DNA of 64,000 nt. Source: Piper betle. Taxonomy: Eukaryota > Streptophyta > Magnoliopsida > Piperales > Piperaceae. The position numbers and the translations under genes were made by a program. Below, in pieces: positions 45,448-57,199 of the stretch (its first letter is position 1; every line of letters begins with the position of its first letter). The notes below the pieces were generated by a model that saw nothing but the letters and a program-made list of their open reading frames with translations, was not told where the DNA came from and searched no databases. The DNA lies in the NCBI GenBank assembly GCA_033002965.1, contig JAURVB010014479.1:1-64000 (forward strand), read 5' to 3'.

Positions 45448-47765
45448 TATAACGACCAGTCCTAACCAGACTGGGTGTTACTTAAAAGGTTACATGAATA
45501 ATATGAAAGCAAATAAGTCTAACATTTCTAACTCAAAAGAACTTATGTTTTAATTGACAATACATGAAGTGATTATCCTACAGTCCTGCACCATTTCCCA
45601 TAGCCATATTTATAACACAAGAAAAGTAAAAAGAGAAGTCCGCTTATTATCTATTCACAACCTGAGTTGGTAGAAGAACCACCCTGTCGTCTCTTAGTCT
45701 TTAGTTCCAGCTGCTAATCCTGCGGAGGCAATTCTGCGTTAGTGCTTAAACAATAAGCCGTATAATCAAATAAAACAAGTCCATAAATCTCCCTATCATG
45801 TCAATTCTATTAGCTGATGTTTCAGTCCACCATGTCCATTACTTGGATGATGGGTCAGTCCATCATGTCCATTACCAGCTGGTGAGTCCAATCCACCAAG
45901 TCCATTATCGGCTGGTGAGTCCAATCCACCATGTCCATTAGTTGGCTGATGGGTCAGTCCACCATGTCCACCTATTGGTTGATGGATCAGTCCACCATGT
46001 CCATAATTAGCTGGCGAGTCCAATCTACCAAGTCTGTTATCGGCTGGTGAGTCTAATCCACCATGTCCGTAATTTGCTGGCGAGTCCAATCTGCCATGTC
46101 CAATTTATTGGCTGATGGGTCAATCCATCATGTTCATTACCGGCTGGCGAGTCCAATCTGCCATGTCCATTATCAGCTGGTGAGTCCAATCCACCATGTT
46201 CATAATTGACTGGAGAGTCCAATCCGCCATGTCCAATTTATTGGCTGATGGGTTAGTCCACCATGTCTATTACTGGCTGGCGAGTCCAATCCGCCATGTT
46301 CGTTATCGGCTGGTGAGTTCAATCCACCATGTCCAATTTATTGTATTGTGGCTGTTAGGTCCGTTCTCACATGTCCATTAATGGATTATGAAGGGCGTAG
46401 CCCGTGACAAACTAAGTAAATTCCTTAACCCCAGTTGCACTCGGTGCATGGTGGTCGAAACTGGGCTCAGGCTGACCAGGTTGTCGACAATGGAAAATAC
46501 AATATTTTAAATAATTATACAGACCTGGATATTTTGAACTTGTAGTTGCAACCAATGATCTTAATCTGAACGAGGACATAAAATTATGCATAAGTATAAT
46601 TTTATTCGAGTAGAAATGCATGCAATTAAATGACTAATATATATATCACTATTAAATTTCAACAATATTAAATATTAAACTATTCATGTGATATAATCAT
46701 TTAAATCCTACTTTACATTAATAATCTTGCATCATAATTAACACTTAACAAATAATAATATAATTAAAAACTTATACACAAATATTTAATTAATATTATT
46801 AGTATATTTTCCTTTAAGACAATAATTAATTAACCACAATCTTGATAATTTAGTTTATGGTTTTAAATCTTTAATCGCTATCCTTATTCATAGCAATTTA
46901 GTTAAATAATTTGTACGATTAAATTATTTTAAATAATTTGTATTATTCTAATTTTAAAATATTATTAATACAATTATTTAAAATTATTTGACTCAATAAA
47001 ATTTTGAACTTTATTTATTTTCATTATGTTATTTAGGTTCAACGCTAGTGATTGCTACCCAACTATAGTTTAATAACCCATTTCTATATTACTGACTCGT
47101 TATTAAAATAATCACTTTATTTACCTAATATTAAATTTAATATGGTAAAGGCAAAATCTTTATTTTATTAATTACTTATCACTGTCCGATTTAATTTGAT
47201 CGCTTGTTGTGTTCCGATTAATTATCGAACATTTATCATTACCGTATTTTTATTACTTATGTCCATGTCGATTTCGTCAAATAATTAATTAGTTTAATAA
47301 CTTTAACCGATAACCCATTACAATAATTATTTTTAAAAATTATTACGAGTTCGTATTATTTTTAACTAAGTAGGTATCGTGTCAACCAATATTTACAGAT
47401 TTGCCACTGTGAGTTTCTTCTTCTTCTTCTTCTTCTTCTTCTTCCCGTCGGCCCTCATCTTCATCCAACTTTGTCCTTGTCACAACTCAGATCACGCCCT
47501 TTTTCTTCTTCCCTATGCAACCTAATTGAACAACCATCTAAACATCCTAATCAAGCATCAACAATGAATTAAAACAGCCAAAGATGAAGCCCAACATCCA
47601 CGTTTTAGAGCGGCTATCCAAAGCGACCTTCCTGCACCCGCACCCAAAACCAGTCTTAGCATCTTCTTCTTCAACCCAAAATCAGATCACTTCCTTCCCT
47701 AACTGCTTCCCTTCCCTACAAATCCAATTCGAAGCCTAAAGCTCGTGCCTTTCAGCATCTATCCA
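45448..47765 (-). mobile_element. LTR-A copy A10a, reversed (left arm)
   Basis: Starts TATAACGACCAGTCC and follows reversed LTR-A, with the 33-bp array at 45800-46390 in the variable region. It runs to the (TTC)n area and the AAGCCTAAAGCTCGTGCC block. The 5'-most 500 bases of the LTR are missing, because a forward LTR-A start follows at 47766. Confidence 0.85.
45800..46390. repeat. 33-bp minisatellite in LTR-A10a
   Basis: About 18 units, reverse complement of the GGACATGGTGGATTGGACTC unit of LTR-F1, with the same variant types (CCAATTTATTGGCTGATGGG; CATAATTAGCTGGCGAGTCC). It sits at the same LTR position as the array in F1. Confidence 0.93.
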
Positions 47766-49751
47766 TGTAAATAGCATGGAAAAAAAATTGGACGCAGACG
47801 CGGTTTCGGAAGGACCAAATGTGTTATATTTTTTTACCCAGTTAATTTTACCCGGTTAATTATTTACCCATTTTATTATTTACCCGGTTAAATTAAATAC
47901 GGATGTAGAGGTGTTTACTCATACCCTTTCCGTCATTTTCATTTTAATAAATTTGGAAAGGGAACGTCATTTTCACATACGGTTGTAAGGGCGTCTTCCT
48001 TACCTTAGCCACCTAGTTCTCCTATTCCTTACTGGGGCTTCTTCCTTTTTGGGTATCCTTCTTATCTCTCTATTCTTAGTTTGCATGCATGTTCTTTTTA
48101 ATTGATAGTAGGCTTGTTAATCATGTAACTAAAGTCTCAAATCAACAAGAAAGAAAAGAACTAAACTAAACTCGAAAACTGAAATCCCATCCATGGCTGA
48201 CAGGTGCAAATTGTTGGCGAGATGGGCAACTGTAAACAAGTTTGCAACGCTTCCCCTCACACCCCCGATTAATTGTATTAATAATTTTTTAAAATTAGAA
48301 TAATACAAATTATTTTAAATAATTTAATCATACAACTTATTTAACTAAATAGATATGAATAAGGATACTGATTAAAGATTTAAAACCTTAATCTAAATTA
48401 TCAAGATTGTGGTTAAGTAATTATCATCTCAAAGGAAAATATACTAATAATAGTAATTAAATATTTGTTTATAAGTTGATAATTATTTTATAAGTTTAAT
48501 ATTTAATATTGGTGAAATTTATTAGTGATATATATATTAGTAATTTAGTTGCATGCACTTATACTCGAATAAAATTATACTTATGTATAATTTTATGTCC
48601 TCATTCAGATTAGGATCATTGGTGACAGTTGCAAGTTCGAAATATCCAGGTCCGTATAATTAATTCAAAAGTTGTATTTTCCCTTGTAGACAACCTGGTC
48701 AGCCTAAGCCAAGATTCGACCACCATGCACTGAGTGCAACCGGGGTCAAGGAATTGACTCAGTCTGACATAGGCTACTCCCTTCATAATCAAATAATGGA
48801 CATGATGGACTGACCCATCAGCAAATAAATTGGATATGGCGGATTGGATTCGCCAGCCAATTACGGACATGGTGGATTGGACTCACCAGCTGATAACGGA
48901 CATGGCGGATTGGACTCGCCAGCTAGTAATAGACATGATGGACTGACCCATCAGCCAATAAATTGGACATAGCAGATTGGATTTGCTAGCCAATTACGGA
49001 TATGGTGGATTGGACTCACCAGCCAATAAGGGACATGGCGGATTGGACTGGCCAGCCGGTAATGGACATGATGGACTGACCCATTAGCCAATAAATTGGA
49101 CATGGCGGATTGGACTCGCCAGCCAATTACGGACATGGTGGACTGACCCATCAGCTAATAGATGGACATGGTGGACTAACCTAACAACCAACTAATGGAC
49201 ATGGTGGATTTGACTCACAAGCCGATAACGGACATGGTGGAGTGGACTCACTAGCCGGTAATGGACATGTTGGACTGACTAATCAACCAATAGATGGACA
49301 TGGTGGACTGATCCATCAGCCAATTAATGGACATGGTGGACTGAACCATCAGCTAATAAATGGACATGTTGGAATTGTCACAACTGCCAATATTATAGAT
49401 AATGATAGGGAGTTTATGAACTTGTTTTATTTAATTATACGGCTTAGTGGTTAATCACTAACGCGGAATTGCCTCCATAGGTTAGCATCTGGAACTAAAG
49501 AGTAAGAGACGACAGGGTGGTTCTTCTACCAACTTAGGTGGTGAACAGATAATAAGTGGACTTCTCTTTTTACTTTTCATGTGTTATAAATGTGGCTATG
49601 GGAAATGGTCTATGACTGTGGGATAATTACTTCATGCATTGTCATTTGAAAAATAAGTTCTTTTGAGTTAGAAATGCTAGTCTTATTTGCTTTCATATTA
49701 TTCATGTAACCTTTTAAGTAACACCCGATCCAGTTAGGATTGGTTGCTATA
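47766..49751 (+). mobile_element. LTR-A copy A10b, forward (right arm), internally deleted
   Basis: Starts TGTAAATAGCATGGAAAAAA, passes through GGTTTCGGAAGGACC, ATACCCTTTCCGTC and CATGGCTGACAGG to about 48268. It then jumps to TAATTGTATTAATAATTTT, about 1.1 kb further along the LTR, and ends GGATTGGTTGCTATA. It includes 33-bp repeats at 48800-49375. Confidence 0.85.
48800..49375. repeat. 33-bp minisatellite in LTR-A10b
   Basis: About 17 units of the GGACATGGTGGATTGGACTC type in forward orientation, mirror-image to the array at 45800-46390 about the foldback centre. Confidence 0.93.
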
Positions 49752-49827
49752 GGGTTGGTTTTGTTAAATTTTGAGCAACACCTCGCCAACAAGGCCCACA
49801 ATATCATGAAAAATGGCGGGTTTTTAC

Positions 49828-50675
49828 AGAAAGGGTGGTGGCAGCGGCGGAAAATACGTCTAAAAACACTGTCGTCATTGGCTACTACAACGGCTTTGGT
49901 GGCGATGATGGGTACGTACTATTAGCCAGCCTCGAGATGGTCACAGCCGTACTGATGCGGTGGCCCGAGGAGTGCCGGGATGTCGTCGGTGGCAAGCGGA
50001 AGTGGTGGCAGCGTCGGAGGTGAAAATCATGAAAAATCATGGGGAAGTCCCTGGAAATTAAAGGGTGAAGATAAAGCTAAGTGGACAGCTCAGATCATGC
50101 CACATGGCACAATCAAGGTGTTTGACACATCATAGCCTAGTGAGGCCACCTATGCATATATACACTATACATATGGATGGGAAGCTCTCATTGAGACTGT
50201 CCAAAGTCAAAATTGACTCGAATTCCAAAAGTGACTCTATAGGTAGAAATTGAGGCAAAAAAGGGTAAATGGGCCTTGAAACCCTAAATGCAATCAAGAT
50301 GGGCCCATAGGGGCACAATCGAGTAATCCAAATTTACTATGCTACATGCAAATGAAATACCTAGAAAATCTAAAACGGATACTAAATGCTGCATCGGCCT
50401 AGATCTAGGCTTAAAATTGTGACTACCTCATAAAAAAATCATATGTATACCTCGTGTATACACTGATAACTCATACTCTTCTGTATCATAGCTGAAACTA
50501 TCATATGCATGTTAAGTATACTAAACCTAAATAGCATTCTCATATGGCCATCTGGGCCTCATACTCATATTCATAAAATTGTTTTCGCTCGAGCTTTCTC
50601 GAATCGATTCGACATTACCTGAACTGGACAAAACTAAAATCGGGTAAAACCCTATCCCAAAAATGGGACTTTACA
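49828..50675 (+). mobile_element. LTR-G copy G4, last third and LTR end
   Basis: After the GAAAG duplication LTR-G continues: GGTGGTGGCAGCGGCGGAAA, GATCATGCCACATGGCAC, AGTGACTCTATAGG, GGGCCCATAGGGGCAC and CATCGGCCTAGATCTAGG. It ends CAAAAATGGGACTTTACA. Together with 39598-41005 and 43698-44529 it gives one LTR of about 3.08 kb, the only copy here with both ends. Confidence 0.85.
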
Positions 50676-50900
50676 AAAAGAGAATTGGACAACAAGGTCA
50701 CCAATAGGAATCCTATGTGAAAATCCTTATTTTTAGCCTTGATTCAATTGGATATAACTATGACCTAGATGATTCTTTTGCATTGGATACCTGAGAATGA
50801 CTTGTGTATTTTGATATAAATTTTATAATTTTCACAATGTATCCCGGGACTAATGAATTTTCAAAGTCATAGGTGTAAAACCTTAGTTTTCTTGAGTTAC
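50676..50900. other. Unclassified sequence right of LTR-G4
   Basis: About 225 AT-rich bases (AAAAGAGAATTGGACAACAAG ... GGTGTAAAACCTTAG). They probably belong to the sequence interrupted by LTR-G4 and would then continue from 39597. No domain recognised. Confidence 0.3.
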
Positions 50901-51080
50901 ATTAATACCATGTTGTTTGTTTGTCATGCTTATTACTAGTTAATCATGATTTGGTGGTAGTATGATTCTAAATAAATGTTTTAATGATTATTAACATGTT
51001 GGATAACTAATGAATCGTTGATGATTATCCGGTTGTCATTATAATATTTCGGGGACGAAACATTTGAAAGTTGGGGAGAT
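50901..51080 (+). mobile_element. 3' internal end of a family A element (K) with polypurine tract
   Basis: Non-coding remnant homologous to 21383-21486: TTTCGGGGACGAAACATTTG and AAGTTGGGGAGAT directly before the LTR at 51081. The rest of this element's internal region is missing, so this is a 3' LTR rather than a solo LTR. Confidence 0.75.
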
Positions 51081-53806
51081 TGTAAAGACTATGGGAATAA
51101 TAATAATAATAATTAGAAGTGGACACGGTCTGGGAAGGACCGAACGTGTAGTATTCTTTACCCAGTTAATTCTACCCGGTTAATTAATTATTCATGTTAT
51201 TATTTACCCGGTTACCCGGTTAAGTGAAATACGGGTGTTTTCACATACCCTAGCCGTCATTTCATTTTATTTTATGAAGGATGTCCTCCACCCTAGCCTT
51301 CATTCACATTTTCTTCTCCTCTTCCTTACCGGCGTGGCTTCTTCCTTGCTTGGGTAATTTTCCTATCTCGCAAATCTTAGTTTTCATGCATTTCTTAATC
51401 ACCATGCTAATTTCGGTTGCTTCATCAATTCATGATCATCATGTAAAGTTCTGCTACTTCCTCCATTCATGGGCATCATGTAAACTTGCTGTTGTTTCAC
51501 TAGTTCATGATCGTTTTGTTGTGCTGTTGATTCATCAACATCCTATGCTGTGTAATTGGTTGGGTTAGGATAAGGGAATTGCAGTCTCTAGCATCTTAGA
51601 AGTTCTAGGATGGGGTTTGGATGGTGGACAAAACTTTGGGTGAGTTCAGGCATCCGTACCAGTCTGTCGGCCAGGATTCACGACGTGCTTGCTCACAGCG
51701 CTTGGCTGGGATGTTGGGTTGTCGTGCAGGGAGAAGGGAAGAGTTCATGGTGGTGCTGCTGGCCGGACGGAGGCGCCTTGTGTTCCCAGCGGTGCTGCTG
51801 GCCAGGAGTCGTGCGGCATGGTGCAGGACAAGCTCGACTTGGGTAGTTGCCATAAAGCATGGACTTTAGGCTTCCAATTGGTTGCTGGAGAAGGTTAAAG
51901 TTGATGGAGGATGTGATTCTGGTTTTTGGTGCTAAGATAAGGGTTGAAGAAGGAAATGGGCTGCTTTTGGGTGCAAGATGAAGGTGGAGAAGAGAAGAAC
52001 GTTAGGGAAGAAGAAGATGGCAAATCTGTAAATATGGGTTGACTTGATATCGACTCGAGTTAAAAAATAATACGAACTCGTAATCAATCTTTAAAAATAA
52101 ATATTTTAATGGGTTATGGATTAAAGTTACTAAACTAATTAATTATTGGATGAAATCAACATGGACATAAGTAATAAAAAAATACGATAATGATAAATGG
52201 TCGATAATTAATCGGCATAATACAAACGATTAAATGAAATCTGAGGATTATAAGTAATTAATAAAATAAATATTTTACCTTTACCATATTAAATTTAATA
52301 TTAGGTAAATAAAGTGATTATTTTAATAATGGGTCAGTAATGTAGAAAATGGGTTATTAAACTATTGTCGGGTAAAAATCGCGAGCGTCGAACCTAAATA
52401 ACATAATGAAAATAAATAAAGTTCGAACCTTTACTGAGTTGAATAATTTAAAATAATTGTATTAGTAATATCTTTGAATTAGAATATGCAAATTAATTTA
52501 ATCGAATCAGACTTAATTAATTAAATAAATATTAATAATGATAGCAACTAAAAAATTTATAACCGTAAACTAAATCATCAAGCCCTTGTTTAAGTAATTA
52601 TCATCTCAAAGGAAAATATACTAATAATAGTAATTAAATATTTGTTTATCAGTTAATAATTATTTTATCAATTGTTAAGTATTAATTATGATTAGGATAA
52701 TTAATTTAAAATGTTAAGTAGAGCTTAAATGATTATGTCATATGAATAATTAATTATCTCACTAGATTTGTTGAGAATTTAATATTTAATATTTTTGAAT
52801 GGTTGCATACTTATGTTGTCAAATTTTAATAATGATATATATATTAGGCATTTAGATGCATGCATTTCTTCCCGAATAAAATTATACTTATGTTTAATTT
52901 TATGTTCTTGTTCAGATTAGGATCGTTGGTCACAGCTGTGAGTTCAGTTACGAACTATCCAGGTCCGTATAATTATTTGAAATGTTGTATTTTCCCTTAT
53001 TGGCAACCCTGGTCGGCCTGAGCCTAGATTCGACCATCATGCACCAAGTGCAACCGGGGTCAAGGAATTGACTCAGTCCGACACGGGGCCGCACCCTTAA
53101 AATTACTATGTGGGAGTCTTGGTCGACTTGAGTATCTGACCACCATGTGCTGGAACGCAACCGGGGTCGACTCAATTCGGCACAAGGCAGCACCCCTGAA
53201 AGATTGAACACCTGTCCCCATGCCGAAAGGGGCAACAGGGCGCAATGGTGCAAGACGGCTCATTATGCACTTGTGATACCAAGAGGGTGAGTCAATGGCA
53301 AACATCGATAACTACAGGTCGTGGGCCACGTAGCGTGTGTGCACATGCATGGGATGGTAGCTGGATGGGGTGGCCACCCCTCCCAGCATATAACGAGCTC
53401 GGCATAGGCTCATAACAACTAAAAGACTCTTGAAACGATAATGGGGATTTTATTGACTTGTTTCATTTAATTATGCGGCTTAGTGGTTTTATCACTAACG
53501 CGGAATTGCCTCCGTAGGTGAGCAGCTTTGGAATGAAGAATAAAAGTGACTCAGGTTGGTGAATTGATAATAAAAATTGGACTTCCCTTTATTCTCTTGT
53601 GTTATAAATGTGGCTATGGGAAACAGTTCGAGACTGTGGGATGGTTATTTTATATTTTAGAGAACATGATTTATTGTTATGATTTATACTACATATTGCA
53701 AGAGTTATTTGCTATTTTTTCCATTCATGTTCTGGAATATTATCGTTACATCAATTATAATTTTAGGTAACACCCGGTCTAGCTCTGGTTCGGGCAGGTC
53801 GTTACA
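51081..53806 (+). mobile_element. Complete LTR-A (copy A11), 3' LTR of element K
   Basis: 2726 bp, starting TGTAAAGACTATGGGAATAA and ending CGGGCAGGTCGTTACA: the best forward copy and my reference for the family. Landmarks: TTTACCCAGTTAATTCTACC; TTGCTTGGGTAATTTTCC; a GC-rich centre at 51600-51990; long AT-rich stretch at 52030-52880; TAAAATTATACTTATG; AACCGGGGTCAAGGAATTGA; GGGCCACGTAGCGTGTGTG; CGCGGAATTGCCTCCG; and GTGGCTATGGGAAACAG. The variable region carries the non-minisatellite form. An ATGTA follows the end; the matching left flank is lost. Confidence 0.92.
53623..53637 (+). promoter_or_regulatory. Conserved LTR hairpin, possible leader RNA element
   Basis: ACAGTTCGAGACTGT can form a 6-bp stem (last pair G-U in RNA) with a CGA loop. 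The same place in other LTR-A copies reads ACGGTCCGAGACTGT or ACGGTCCAAGACTGT, which keeps the stem through an A-U/G-U exchange. It always follows GTGGCTATGGGAA. The regulatory role is my inference. Confidence 0.4.
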
Positions 53807-54589
53807 ATGTATTATGATGTAGTTCTATGAGGGTGTATTCCAAATCATGAATGATTTTGGAGACTTAATATGATGTTGGCCAGTGACCATATTTTCCTTA
53901 TGCAGGTGTTATTTTATTGTTTATTTAAGTAATATGACTTAAAGGTTGTAAACTTTGGGGCTTATGACTAACAAATATGCAGGGTGTGCTTAGACCCAAA
54001 ATTCCTGGAATTGATAAGGTGTATTACTTGGCGCTCCCGTGTTTTGCACCAGTGTGTTACTATAGAAGAAAAGTGAACTAAAGGATTCCACAGTTTATAG
54101 CACTTGAAGGGTCCATGTGAAGTCAAGATTTTACCGTATGCAGCCCTAACATCTGATGATGTATGTGTTTTATTTTATTTGTGCGCTAAGGGTATATAGA
54201 ATAGATAATCATGTATTTCCCTTACCAAGCATAATCAAGTAATAAAATACCTAATAAGGAAGGATAGAATTAAGAATACGTACTGGTTCATGCATATGAC
54301 TCAAGCATGCATTCAATATGCATTCTTCAAAGCTCAACCTCTTAAATGTAACGTGGTTATGCCTCTTCTACAACTTGAAGTGAGAATATTGGCAGGCTTA
54401 ATAATGTGTTTGTTCTAAGAATGCATTCCCCTAATATGTGTATGTTGTAAGAATGCATACGATAGTTTCCACACTAGGTTTTGCATCTTAACCATCCTCA
54501 AGGGTTAAGACCTACTTCCACAATGTTAGTGCAACTTAGTAAGTCCATGATGGTTCACCAAATTCTATCATCGTGATTTGGACCTGCCC
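53807..54589. other. Unclassified AT-rich sequence
   Basis: Some 780 bases between LTR-A11 and a minus-strand RT fragment. I see no protein domain or LTR end. Direct AAGAATGCAT repeats occur near 54417 and 54450. It may be the decayed downstream pol of element I. Confidence 0.3.
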
Positions 54590-55290
54590 CAGCCTAATCG
54601 GGGTGGTAAATCAAGTTCTAATCTGAGATCTTCTTCATGAATTGGTTCATTATCAAAGTTAATTAATACACCATTAAAAACGAAAATGATAAAATCGTTT
54701 AAATATTCATGGAACACTGAATTCATGAGATCGATGAATGCAGCTAGGCATTGGTCAAACCAAAAGGCATTCTTCATGATGTCTTCTTCTTTGATCCGAA
54801 GTTAATGGTATCTTGATATAAGATCTATTTTAGAGAATACACCAACTAGTTTTAGTTGATCAAATAAGTAATCAATTGCTGGTAATGGATAATTTTCTTG
54901 TTTGTGACTTAATTTGATAACTGATAATCAACAAAAAGTCTAAGCGATCCATCTTTCATCTTGACAATAGTACTAGTGCTCCCGATGTAGAAATAGTAGG
55001 TCTGATAAATTCCTTCTCAAGGATCTCTTTCAGCTGAACTTTGAGTTCTTGCAACTCGACAAGTGCAATTCTGTATGGTGCCTACGATATTAGAGTAATC
55101 CCCGACAATAAGTAAATAGCCGGAGGTAGACCTGGTGGCTCTTCTGGAAATCAATGAAAAAATTTGAGACAAACCTAACTGAAAATGGGCCAACTCCTTG
55201 GATTCTGAATTGAGCTTCTACCACGTTAGCTACAAATCCTTGGCACCCTTCTATAAGGTACTTGGTCACTTTGACATAGGATATAATACA
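54590..55290 (-). pseudogene. Reverse transcriptase fragment (element I)
   Basis: The minus strand reads, through several frame changes, [43 protein letters not shown] and FIDLMNSVFHEYLNDFI, then VFNGVLINFDN where the family has the catalytic F(V/I)DDIL. The two aspartates of the active site are lost. A Ty3/gypsy RT distinct from family A. Confidence 0.8.
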
Positions 55291-55800
55291 TAGATGGTTC
55301 TCTACTTCTTCTCCTTAGAAGAATTTGTGCCGCTCGAAGGAATCTCTCTAAATGATAATATCTCCCTTTTGTTGCATTCTATGATGACAAGGTTCTTAGA
55401 AAACCAGTCCATCCATAAAATTACATCAATTCCCATCACATGTTATAGAGAAAATTTCAACAACATTGACTGCCCTTGTACGTGAATGAGGATAGGTACT
55501 ACTTGTTTGTCAACTAGTATTTGTCTCCGTTTGGTATATTTATAATTAGTGGTGGATATAAATACGTAGCTTTTAATCTAAGATTTCTGGTTAAGCTATA
55601 TGCAATGAATGAATGTATGAAACCAGAATAAAATGGAAGTAAAGCTGAAACTATAGAGATCGTGATCATACCTGGAGATAAGTTATTCCTAGCAGCATCT
55701 TCAACATTGGCTACAATCAATTTGGTCCGAATTGGTGCATTGTCCTTCCTTGAGTTTAAGGCAATTCTTCTTCCCATGACCAGCCTCCCCACATGCAAAG
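55291..55800 (-). pseudogene. Protease region (element I), decayed
   Basis: The minus strand gives IVSALLPFYSGFIHSFIAYS, matching the retropepsin block LFDSGATHSFI with the catalytic Asp replaced (FYSG). Further on comes MDGLVF-type sequence corresponding to GMDWL at about 55390-55420. It lies in order between the gag zinc knuckle and RT of element I. Confidence 0.7.
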
Positions 55801-56830
55801 CATTGGTTGCTACTCTTTAGGCACTGTTTAGTGTGACATGTGTTGAAGCTAAGGCACACTGGATTGGTCATCTCATCCTCGTTCCTCTTCCTCTCTTTAT
55901 CTCCATTCTGCCTTTTATTGTGGATGTTCTGGTTGGTTTGCTCTTGAACCAACTTGGCATTGGAATTGGGATTCTCATTGTTCTTGCTCGTGGTCTTCTT
56001 GCTTAGTGATCCATACTGTTCAGCAAGTATCTCCTTAGAAACGCATGCAATAGCTACTGATTTATCAAAAGTCCTTGGTCTTTGACTTGCAATATGGTTA
56101 ATGAGTGCAAACTGGAGTGCCCAAATGAACTTGTTTGTTCAAGCTCCCACAGTAGCACATAACCCTCATGCAAATCATTCCAATTGGATGAATTTCTACT
56201 CAAACTCTTGCATAATCAAATTGTTTTGCTCAATATTGCTAAACTCTCTAGCTATCTGCTCCTTTACTTGCTCCAGATAGTAGGTAATATTAAAAGCTTC
56301 CATGAATTCGATGCATGTGATAGTCTCTAATTAATGACCAGAAAAGGTAGATTTATGAGCCGGCTCTCACCAAAATGCTCCTTCCTCGTCACATATGCAA
56401 GAAGCAAGTTTCACCCACAGGTTCTTAGACACTTCCATTGTCCCTAAAGGCTTTTTGCATGTTGGAAGTCCATGCTCAAGCCTTATCATGTTCAATGTTA
56501 CCCTTGAAATACTTAGAACCGTTAGCTGGGCCAGTGCTGTGGGACGTTGTGGTACTTGTACCAGTAGCTGGTAACGGTCCTCCAACACTCATTGATCGTC
56601 TGGATGTTGAGGTCCCACCGTTAGTTGTTTTCTTTGAATCCCTTGGGCCAATAATTATTGTTGAATGGCTTCCTAGGCAGCTTGATAATTCTAAGCTAAG
56701 ACATTCACCGCAACAGTTAAGTTCTTGATATGCTATTGTTGCTGATGAAGCTCTTTCAATTGCCCATTTTGAGCTTGGAATTGTTGCTTGATAATTCTCT
56801 TGACCATCTTTGTTAAAATAAAAACAAGAA
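55701..56830 (-). pseudogene. Gag with zinc knuckle (element I), decayed
   Basis: The minus-strand C-terminal part includes the knuckle CFACGEAGHGKKNC (about 55757-55808), after a Lys/Asn-rich stretch (ERKRNEDEMTNPV). The N-terminal part near 56750-56830 reads MVKRIIKQQFQAQNGQLKEL, a Gln-rich start. A middle part includes YQLLVQVPQRPTAL. Frame changes and stops throughout. It lies just downstream (minus strand) of a primer-binding site. Confidence 0.75.
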
Positions 56831-56904
56831 GGGATAGGGTATTTAAAGATATTTTAAGAAGGTGGACATATTTAAGGCAAATATGGAAACAAAAATGAAA
56901 CTAA

Positions 56905-56916
56905 GCTCCGATACCA
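56905..56916 (-). other. Primer-binding site of element I
   Basis: The complement of GCTCCGATACCA is TGGTATCGGAGC, one base from the initiator-Met consensus. A likely LTR end (reverse of TGTTATAAATATAATAC, from 56923) is 6 bases away. The LTR itself is cut at 57034. Confidence 0.75.
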
Positions 56917-57034
56917 ACTCCATGTTATAAATATAATACTTCTTAAACTGGGATCATTACTTTAATTAGGACAGCATGATTAACTAAGAATACTTAACAA
57001 AGTAAATATATAAGTTGTGAAAAATAAACTAAAT

Positions 57035-57199
57035 TGTAACACCCCAAATTCTGTTCACGCTCGGGAACAGAATTGAATGTCACTGGTCCCGGTTAGGTCA
57101 GCTAACCCAAACCCAACCCTGAGGATCTACTCTTGGCGTCTTGAGTTGGAAGATGTCTATCACCATGCATGAATGAATGCACAAAAATAAACCTAGTTG
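57035..57199 (+). mobile_element. LTR-C fragment, second copy
   Basis: Starts TGTAACACCCCAAATTCTGT and matches 4119-4290 (CCCAAACCCAACCCTG, GGAAGATGTCTATCACC, CAAAAATAAACCTA). It is truncated at 57199 by minus-strand integrase sequence. Confidence 0.75.

Larger units (their letters stand above)
45371..49827. repeat. Large LTR-A foldback (inverted repeat)
   Basis: The left arm starts TGTAACGACCAGCCATTTTT; the right arm ends AAAAATGGCGGGTTTTTACA. The outermost 77 bases of each side are reverse complements with only a few differences, including AAATTTAACAAAA(A/C)CAACCC at the inner edge. Inside them lie a reversed LTR-A (45448-47765) and a forward LTR-A (47766-49751), themselves complementary over the 3' part of the LTR, including matching 33-bp arrays. 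The right arm lacks about 1.1 kb of the LTR (break near 48268). If transcribed through, it could fold into a hairpin with arms longer than 1 kb. Confidence 0.88.

Noticed and set aside
44978..45553. Open frame of 191 codons on the plus strand
   Set aside because: It crosses from forward LTR-A9 into the reversed end of the foldback. The same LTR region in other copies is full of stops, and the peptide has no recognised domain.
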